Shown piece by piece: positions 59,355 through 64,000 of a DNA stretch of 64,000 nucleotides. Below the pieces are notes generated by a model, which saw nothing but the letters and a program-made list of their open reading frames with translations, did not search any database and was not told the origin of the DNA. The DNA lies in assembly GCA_014896305.1 (NCBI GenBank), contig JADBKQ010000002.1, forward strand, positions 1 to 64,000, read 5' to 3'. The position numbers were made by a program, and so were the translations under genes. Positions within the stretch are counted from its first letter, which is position 1; the number at the start of each line of letters is the position of its first letter. This DNA is from Limnochordaceae bacterium (GTDB lineage Bacteria; Bacillota; Limnochordia; Limnochordales; DUMU01).

Positions 59355-60869
59355 TTGAGTGCCGTACGGGTTGAACCGGAGGCTAGCGAGATGACGCCGC
59401 CGGCACCGCTGTGGGCTACGGCCGACGCCTGCTTGCGGTGCACGACGTGTTTGAGTGTCTGCCCAGCGCTAGAGGTATACCCCCATTACGCGGGTCCGAA
59501 GCGGCTCGGGCCGGATCGCTGGCGGCAACAGGTTGATGCAGAGGGGCGGTTCCGCACCGCCCTGGTCGAACAGGATCTCGATTTGTGCCTGGGCTGTCGC
59601 CGGTGTGACCAGGCCTGTCCGCAAGGGGTGGCGCCGGAGCGGTTGATAACCCGTACCCGGTTGCAACGCCCGTCCTATCGGCGGCCGCTGCGCTACGTTC
59701 CCCGTGATTGGCTCCTGGGGCATGCAGACTGGTTGGGGAAGGTAGGTACCACCTTTGCCGGTCTGGCTAATCCGCTCCTGCCTACACGGCCCATGCGCTC
59801 TCTGTTGCAGCACGGGCTGGGGTTGAGCGGCCAGCGGAGGCTGCCAGCCTTCGCCCGGGTGCGCTTTTCGGCGCTGCCGCTGGCCCGCCAGAGGGCCACT
59901 ACCGCCCCCGCACCGGCCGCTGGGCTGCTAGCCACCCCTGCGGCAGGCGAAGACGAGCAAGCTGTCCGTTCGCCGGCAGGGAACCGCTACCACACCGGCG
60001 GGGGGCTGCCCGGCCGGGGCGGTAATGAGCCCGAGGTGCGGGATCGGGTGGTATATTTTCCGGGTTGCCAGGTCGAGTACTACGAGCCGGAGTTGGGGGA
60101 GCGCATCGTTTCGCTACTGGAGAAGCTGGAGGTGGAGGTGCGGATCGATCGTCCCGCCTGTTGCGGCCTGCCTCTGGTCGCCAACGGTTGGACCAGGGCT
60201 GCCCGCCGGCGGGCGCAGGAGAACGTGGAACGCTTGATCGGCTGGGTAGACGCAGGGTATACCATCCTGGTGACCTCGCCCTCCTGCGCGTTGACCTTGC
60301 AGACCGACTATCTCGACCTGAGCCTGTTGCCACCCAGCCTGATAGACGCTGGCCGGCGCCTTTCGTCCCACCTCCTGGAACTGGGCGACTATCTGCTACG
60401 TTGGGAGAGGGTACACGGGGGACGTCTGATGCCCACGGGCGCGGCAGAAGGTGCGGGGCTGCGGGGCACAGCGGAGACGGCGGGGGTAGAGCCTGCTCGG
60501 CAGCGACCAGCGGCAGAAGTTCCCGAGTTGGCCTACCATACTCCCTGCCATGGCTGGTCGGAGAAGGAAGGCAGACCCTGGCTGCAACTCCTGCGCCGCC
60601 TGCCCAACGTCCGCGTCATCGATTTGAGCGCAGGGTGTTGCGGGATTGCCGGGACGTACGGGCTCAAGCAGGAGAAATACGCAGCTAGTCTGCAGATCGG
60701 GAGTCCTCTGCAGCAGAGTCTGAGCCGCTGGGCCCGGCCCCTGGTGGCCACGGAGTGTGAAACCTGCCGCCTGCAGATTGCCCATTTGACACCGCCGGCG
60801 GTAGTCCGCCATCCCCTGTACTGGCTGGGGGATCTGGAGTTCAAAGAAACGGCCCAGGATGAGGCGTAA
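59355..60869 (+). CDS. glpC: Anaerobic glycerol-3-phosphate dehydrogenase subunit C, iron-sulfur protein
   Basis: The 504-residue protein has two [4Fe-4S] motifs (CLRCTTCLSVCP and CLGCRRCDQACP) and two CCG-type cysteine domains (FPGCQVEYY with PACCGLPL, and YHTPCHGW with AGCCGIAG). This is the GlpC/HdrB-like pattern that passes electrons to menaquinone at the membrane. A Pro/Ala/Gly-rich linker of about 50 residues (near 185-230) separates the halves and is longer than usual. TTG 59355, 1 base after the glpB stop, has a GGAGGAGG site at a long spacing; ATG 59391 is an alternative with no site. Confidence 0.9.
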   Translation: MSAVRVEPEASEMTPPAPLWATADACLRCTTCLSVCPALEVYPHYAGPKRLGPDRWRQQVDAEGRFRTALVEQDLDLCLGCRRCDQACPQGVAPERLITRTRLQRPSYRRPLRYVPRDWLLGHADWLGKVGTTFAGLANPLLPTRPMRSLLQHGLGLSGQRRLPAFARVRFSALPLARQRATTAPAPAAGLLATPAAGEDEQAVRSPAGNRYHTGGGLPGRGGNEPEVRDRVVYFPGCQVEYYEPELGERIVSLLEKLEVEVRIDRPACCGLPLVANGWTRAARRRAQENVERLIGWVDAGYTILVTSPSCALTLQTDYLDLSLLPPSLIDAGRRLSSHLLELGDYLLRWERVHGGRLMPTGAAEGAGLRGTAETAGVEPARQRPAAEVPELAYHTPCHGWSEKEGRPWLQLLRRLPNVRVIDLSAGCCGIAGTYGLKQEKYAASLQIGSPLQQSLSRWARPLVATECETCRLQIAHLTPPAVVRHPLYWLGDLEFKETAQDEA

Positions 60870-60888
60870 GCGGGATCGGGGGAGGAGC

Positions 60889-61752
60889 ATGAGCATGGAG
60901 GCAGAAGCCAGGTTGCCGGGGGCATCGTCGCCATTACCGCCAGTGGGGCGCGGCGAATGGAGGCGTCGGGCAGAGGCCGCCATCCGTTTGGCATACGATT
61001 TTGACCCCCAGGTTGTGAAGGAGGGGGAGGCCGCCGCTGGCCCAGCGCCCGACGATCCTCGCCGCTGGACGCAGGTGGAGGTGGCCGGACGACTGGACCA
61101 GACGCTGTTGCGGCCGGAGACCACCCCAGACGAGATGGAGGCTTTCCTGAGGGCCTCGGCAGAGTATCCGTTTGCAGCCCTGTGCGTTCAGCCGTGCTAT
61201 GTGGAGATGGCGCGTCACTGGCTGGACACACACCGTACGAGTCACAGCCCACAGAAGGTTGCCGCAGTGGTCGCCTTCCCCCAGGGAGCAGCTTTGACCC
61301 GCAGCAAAGTGGAGGAGACCCGGGCGGTAGTGGAGGCCGGCGCCGACGAGATCGACATGGTGGCCAACCTGGGATGGTTGCGGGCCGGTGAGTGGGAACG
61401 GGTGGGCGACGAAGTGGCGCAGGTGGTCACGGCGGCGCGGGGCCGTCCAGTGAAAGTGATTCTGGAGTGCGCCGCCCTCGACCGTTCCGCCTGGGCGGCG
61501 GGAGCGGCGGTGGCCGCTGCAGCCGGCGCCGCATTTGTAAAGACTTCCACCGGTTTCGGACCGGGCGGAGCGAGGCCGGAGGATGTCGCCTTGTTACGCC
61601 GCGTGGTCGGTCCCAAGGTAGGGGTCAAAGCGGCTGGAGGAGTTCGGAACTGGGCGGGCGTGCAGCAGATGATTCGGGCGGGGGCGGACCGGATCGGGAC
61701 CAGTCACGGGCTGGCGATCCTCCAGGAGTGGCTGCGGGTGGCCTCCAGTTGA
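60889..61752 (+). CDS. deoC: Deoxyribose-phosphate aldolase
   Basis: DeoC splits 2-deoxyribose 5-phosphate into acetaldehyde and glyceraldehyde 3-phosphate. The barrel shows LDQTLLRPETT, VVAFPQGA, EIDMVANLGWLRAGEW, KVILECAALD, FVKTSTGFGPGGA with the Schiff-base Lys and GVKAAGGVRNW. The protein is 287 residues, about 60 longer than the family. The extra N-terminus has RRRAEAAIRLAYDFDP and a linker. ATG 60889 follows GGGGGAGGA; ATG 60895 is close behind. It lies 19 bases after glpC, so glycerol-phosphate and deoxynucleoside use may be co-expressed. Confidence 0.93.
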   Translation: MSMEAEARLPGASSPLPPVGRGEWRRRAEAAIRLAYDFDPQVVKEGEAAAGPAPDDPRRWTQVEVAGRLDQTLLRPETTPDEMEAFLRASAEYPFAALCVQPCYVEMARHWLDTHRTSHSPQKVAAVVAFPQGAALTRSKVEETRAVVEAGADEIDMVANLGWLRAGEWERVGDEVAQVVTAARGRPVKVILECAALDRSAWAAGAAVAAAAGAAFVKTSTGFGPGGARPEDVALLRRVVGPKVGVKAAGGVRNWAGVQQMIRAGADRIGTSHGLAILQEWLRVASS

Positions 61753-61767
61753 AGGAGCGGGGACCGG

Positions 61768-62706
61768 GTGGGGCAGATGGCGCAACGACTGGTGCAGGCA
61801 CTTGGGCCTAGACGGGTGAAGGATCAACCCGAACAAACATCGTTGGGGTATTGCTGGCACCGGGTTGAGCAGTATGTGGGGGTGGGTGCGCCGCTGCGCT
61901 TCTGGTGGAAGCAGTTGCCAAACGCGGATGTCCTCTACGAAAACCTGCAATTGGTCTATCGGATTGGCCCCTGGACGGAAGGCCGCTTGCGTCTGCAAGG
62001 CGTCCATGATCTGCGTCAGCTGGTGAACGAGCCCCGCTTCGCCCATTCGGCGCAAGAAGTGCTGGCAGCGATCGGCCGGGCGGCCGTGCACGAGTTGGCC
62101 CAGTGGGGGGCAGAGCCGCCGGCACTGCTGACATTCTTCCAACCGGAGCAACTCATGTTTCTGGACCTGGAGACCACCGGTCTCGCCCCCGCCCAGCCCC
62201 TCTTTCTCGTCGGAGTCGCCACTCTGGCAGAAGACGACCTGTGGGTCGACCAGTACTTGGCTCGGAACGAGTCAGAGGAGGGGGCGGTGCTGGCCGCGGC
62301 GGCCCAGCGAGTGAAAGGGCATCCGGTCGTTTGCACGTTCAACGGCAAGAGCTTTGACCTTCCCTACCTGCAGCAGCGGAGCTGGTTCTGGCGTCAGCCC
62401 TGGGATTGGCATCCCTGGCAGGTGGACTTATTGACCCCGAGCCGGCGTCGCTATCGCTACGTACTGGAGGATTGTCGTCTGGAGACGCTCTGTCACCAGG
62501 TGTTGGGACGGTCGCGAACCGCCGATATCCCGGGGGCACTCATTCCTGCCCAGTATCGGCAGTTTACGGAAGAGGGAGACTGGGGGTTGATGGAGCCGAT
62601 TCTTCGCCACAATGCAGAAGACCTGGTGGCTCTCAGTTTTCTCCTGGAACATCTATATTCACCCGCAGCGCCTTCCCTCGTGGAACGGCAAGGACAGGTC
62701 GGATGA
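61768..62706 (+). CDS. Ribonuclease H-like exonuclease, YprB family
   Basis: The 312-residue protein has DEDD motifs LMFLDLETTGLAP (motif I), VVCTFNGKSFDLPYL (motif II) and LRHNAEDLVALSFLLEHLY (motif III), after an N-terminal region of about 125 residues. This is the YprB/RNase_H_2 family, larger than the nuclease at 49.4 kb. The biochemical role of YprB is not well defined. GTG 61768 has AAGGAG about 10 bases upstream and ATG 61777 is an alternative. It overlaps the methyltransferase gene (ATGA). Confidence 0.85.
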   Translation: MGQMAQRLVQALGPRRVKDQPEQTSLGYCWHRVEQYVGVGAPLRFWWKQLPNADVLYENLQLVYRIGPWTEGRLRLQGVHDLRQLVNEPRFAHSAQEVLAAIGRAAVHELAQWGAEPPALLTFFQPEQLMFLDLETTGLAPAQPLFLVGVATLAEDDLWVDQYLARNESEEGAVLAAAAQRVKGHPVVCTFNGKSFDLPYLQQRSWFWRQPWDWHPWQVDLLTPSRRRYRYVLEDCRLETLCHQVLGRSRTADIPGALIPAQYRQFTEEGDWGLMEPILRHNAEDLVALSFLLEHLYSPAAPSLVERQGQVG

Positions 62707-63359
62707 CGAGCGAGCAGAATGAGCAGTATTTCGAGGAGGCACCGCGGTCGGCCTCTGATCCCGGGCTCTTTTGGTACTCGTTCCGGGGCCAGCGTTTCTG
62801 TTTCTGGACGGACGCTGGCGTCTTCTCCCGTCGCCGGATCGACCGGGGAACGGAGGTCCTGCTGGAGTCGTTGCCCTTGCCTTTATCAGGTTGGGGAGTG
62901 GACCTGGGCTGCGGCTATGGTCCGCTGGGGATCATCGCGGCTGCCTGTTCACCGCGAGCACGGATAGAGCTGATCGATGTGAACCAGCGTGCGGTGGCGC
63001 TGGCCAGGCGGAACGTGGAAGCGAATGGCTTACTGCCGCAACGCGTGCGGGTGTGGCAGGGAGACGGTCTGGCAGCTTTGCCAGGGCCGATCGCTGGGCA
63101 GCTGGACTTTGTCCTGACGAACCCCCCGATCCGGGCTGGGAAAGAACTTTTGCACCGGTGGGTAGATGAGGTCTGGCACGTCCTGCGGCCAGGAGGCCGG
63201 CTTTACCTGGTCGTCCGCACGCAGCAGGGCGCCGCCAGCCTGCGACGCTACCTCGAGTCCGTATTTGGGAGTGACCACTGCCGCCTGCGGGATCGGGCCA
63301 GCGGGTACCGGGTCTTCGAGGCCAGCCGGGGCGGCCTGGAGACCGCGCCCCAGGTCTAA
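62703..63359 (+). CDS. Class I SAM methyltransferase, RsmC/YbxB-like small domain
   Basis: The 218-residue protein has motif I VDLGCGYGPLGIIAAA, ELIDVNQRAVALARRN (ribose-binding acidic residue in motif II) and LTNPPIRAGKE (NPP catalytic motif IV). This is the MTS/RsmC-like group, which methylates the guanine N2 or related atoms of rRNA. B. subtilis YbxB is a close match in size. The usual FSYTxGxPGVFS start appears as FWTDAGVFSRRRID. It starts inside the stop of the upstream nuclease gene. Confidence 0.85.
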   Translation: MTSEQNEQYFEEAPRSASDPGLFWYSFRGQRFCFWTDAGVFSRRRIDRGTEVLLESLPLPLSGWGVDLGCGYGPLGIIAAACSPRARIELIDVNQRAVALARRNVEANGLLPQRVRVWQGDGLAALPGPIAGQLDFVLTNPPIRAGKELLHRWVDEVWHVLRPGGRLYLVVRTQQGAASLRRYLESVFGSDHCRLRDRASGYRVFEASRGGLETAPQV

Positions 63360-63406
63360 CGTTCAACGTCTAACGCCCGGTGGACGCGAATACAGGTGAG
63401 GAGGAA

Positions 63407-64000
63407 TTGCTCTTCTTACCTGGGGTGAAACGGGTGCGAGTCAGCCGGGTGCGGATCTGGGTGATTCCCGCTCGCTGGGTGTATTCGCCACTTCTGGCGC
63501 TTTTTGTAGCGGTGGCGATCTGGAGCGGGACCAGGCCAGCAGAACCTGAGGTGGCCCGCCTGCTGGCCAACGGCCAACAAACGCTGCAACACCGGGCCAT
63601 TGGGGTAGACGCCGGCCATGGCGGGCCGGACCCGGGCGCGTCGGCGGATGGCGCGGTGGAAAAGCAGATCGTACTGGACATCGCCCTGCGTTTGGAGAAG
63701 TTGCTGCAGCAAGTGGGGGCGCGGCCGTACCTGACCCGCCGCATGGACGACCGTTTCGTGGACGATCTCCCCATTCCGCTGGACAAGGTGAAAGGCCTGG
63801 ACCACCGGGCAGAATTGATCAATCAGACGGAGGCGGAAGTCTTCCTGAGTGTTCACGCCAATAGCTTCCCCTCCCCCCGCTGGTCGGGAGCGCAGGTTTT
63901 CTACCAGTCGGGTTCGGCGGAGGGCAAGCGCTTGGCCGAGGCGATCCAGACCGAGCTGGTGCGCCTGTTGGGGCCGAACCAGCGCAGGGCGCTGGGCGGC
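63407..64000 (+). CDS. cwlD: N-acetylmuramoyl-L-alanine amidase CwlD (cut by window end)
   Basis: CwlD removes the stem peptide of muramic acid, the first step in making muramic-delta-lactam in the spore cortex that SleB later recognises. About 198 residues are present: a membrane anchor (PLLALFVAVAIW), then the amidase-3 domain with GVDAGHGGPDPGA (zinc His), the Glu after DGAVEKQIVLDIAL, and LSVHANSFPS (second His). TTG 63407 has GGTGAG 5 bases upstream. GTG 63380 and GTG 63425 are in frame without better sites. The 3' end lies beyond 64000. Confidence 0.9.
   Translation, partial: MLFLPGVKRVRVSRVRIWVIPARWVYSPLLALFVAVAIWSGTRPAEPEVARLLANGQQTLQHRAIGVDAGHGGPDPGASADGAVEKQIVLDIALRLEKLLQQVGARPYLTRRMDDRFVDDLPIPLDKVKGLDHRAELINQTEAEVFLSVHANSFPSPRWSGAQVFYQSGSAEGKRLAEAIQTELVRLLGPNQRRALGG

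Noticed and set aside
1-64000. Mobile elements, CRISPR arrays, tRNA or rRNA genes
   Set aside because: I looked for transposase or integrase motifs, regular repeats, and tRNA T-arm sequences and found none; genes look uniform in composition.

Overview
The window is one contiguous, gene-dense, high-G+C bacterial chromosome segment. It shows no mobile element, CRISPR array, rRNA or tRNA. Five genes are typical of endospore formation or germination: sleB and ypeB at about 6.0-8.3 kb, a ytvI-like gene at 8.7-9.8 kb, ylbJ at 26.8-28.2 kb and cwlD, cut by the right edge. Together with lgt, motAB, a ktrB-type channel, a TrxR-like ferredoxin-NADP reductase and ymfF/ymfH peptidases, they point to a motile, spore-forming member of the Bacillota. 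A second set of genes points to an outer membrane or heptose-bearing surface glycan: heptose-7-phosphate kinase, heptose-1-phosphate adenylyltransferase and a GT9 heptosyltransferase-like enzyme form one operon at 40.2-44.2 kb. A high-G+C spore former with ADP-heptose genes suggests one of the diderm lineages of Bacillota, such as Limnochordia. That placement is inference; the sequence carries no phylogenetic marker that I could test.

Layout. 0-5.9 kb: a terminator of an upstream gene, a PHP-type histidinol phosphatase, then leftward genes (two small unknowns, a PLP aminotransferase, a rhomboid protease with a small coiled-coil partner, lgt). 6-21.7 kb, rightward: sleB-ypeB, ytvI-like, a C39-like peptidase with a strand-rich tail, PEP carboxylase, a YkvI-type membrane protein, an ADP-ribosylglycohydrolase, a 2-oxoacid:ferredoxin oxidoreductase (two subunits), a MetF-like reductase and an SDR. 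21.6-30.6 kb: short runs on alternating strands (membrane-anchored glutamate-synthase-like protein, BCAA aminotransferase, PduO adenosyltransferase, motAB, ylbJ, ktrB, ccdA). 30.9-38.6 kb, rightward: heterodimeric ABC exporter, YigZ, radical SAM protein, M42 peptidase, ThyX. 38.6-40.0 kb, leftward: ferredoxin-NADP reductase with a small protein on each side. 40.2-44.2 kb: heptose operon. 44.2-47.8 kb: zinc-finger/solute-binding fusion, exported metallo-beta-lactamase-fold protein, divergent halves of an FTCD-like system. 47.8-52.6 kb: HEAT-repeat protein, 69-residue protein, DEDD nuclease and Ski2-like helicase. 52.6-53.3 kb: CBS-ACT protein. 53.5-64 kb: ymfF-ymfH-glpA-glpB-glpC-deoC-yprB-like-methyltransferase-cwlD, mostly with 4-bp overlaps.

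How the genes fit together. The metabolic genes suggest anaerobic or facultative chemoheterotrophy: glycerol-3-phosphate oxidation into the quinone pool by GlpABC, ferredoxin-linked 2-oxoacid oxidation, anaplerotic PEP carboxylation and folate one-carbon reactions. Regulation is visible at several places: a flagellar sigma (SigD/FliA-type) promoter before motA, a CsoR/CstR-like inverted repeat at the start of the ccdA transcript, a sigma-A-type promoter with an inverted repeat before the reductase operon, and several TGn-extended -10 elements. Starts were chosen by Shine-Dalgarno spacing, and GTG and TTG starts are common. Gene names rest on motif recognition by eye, not on database searches.
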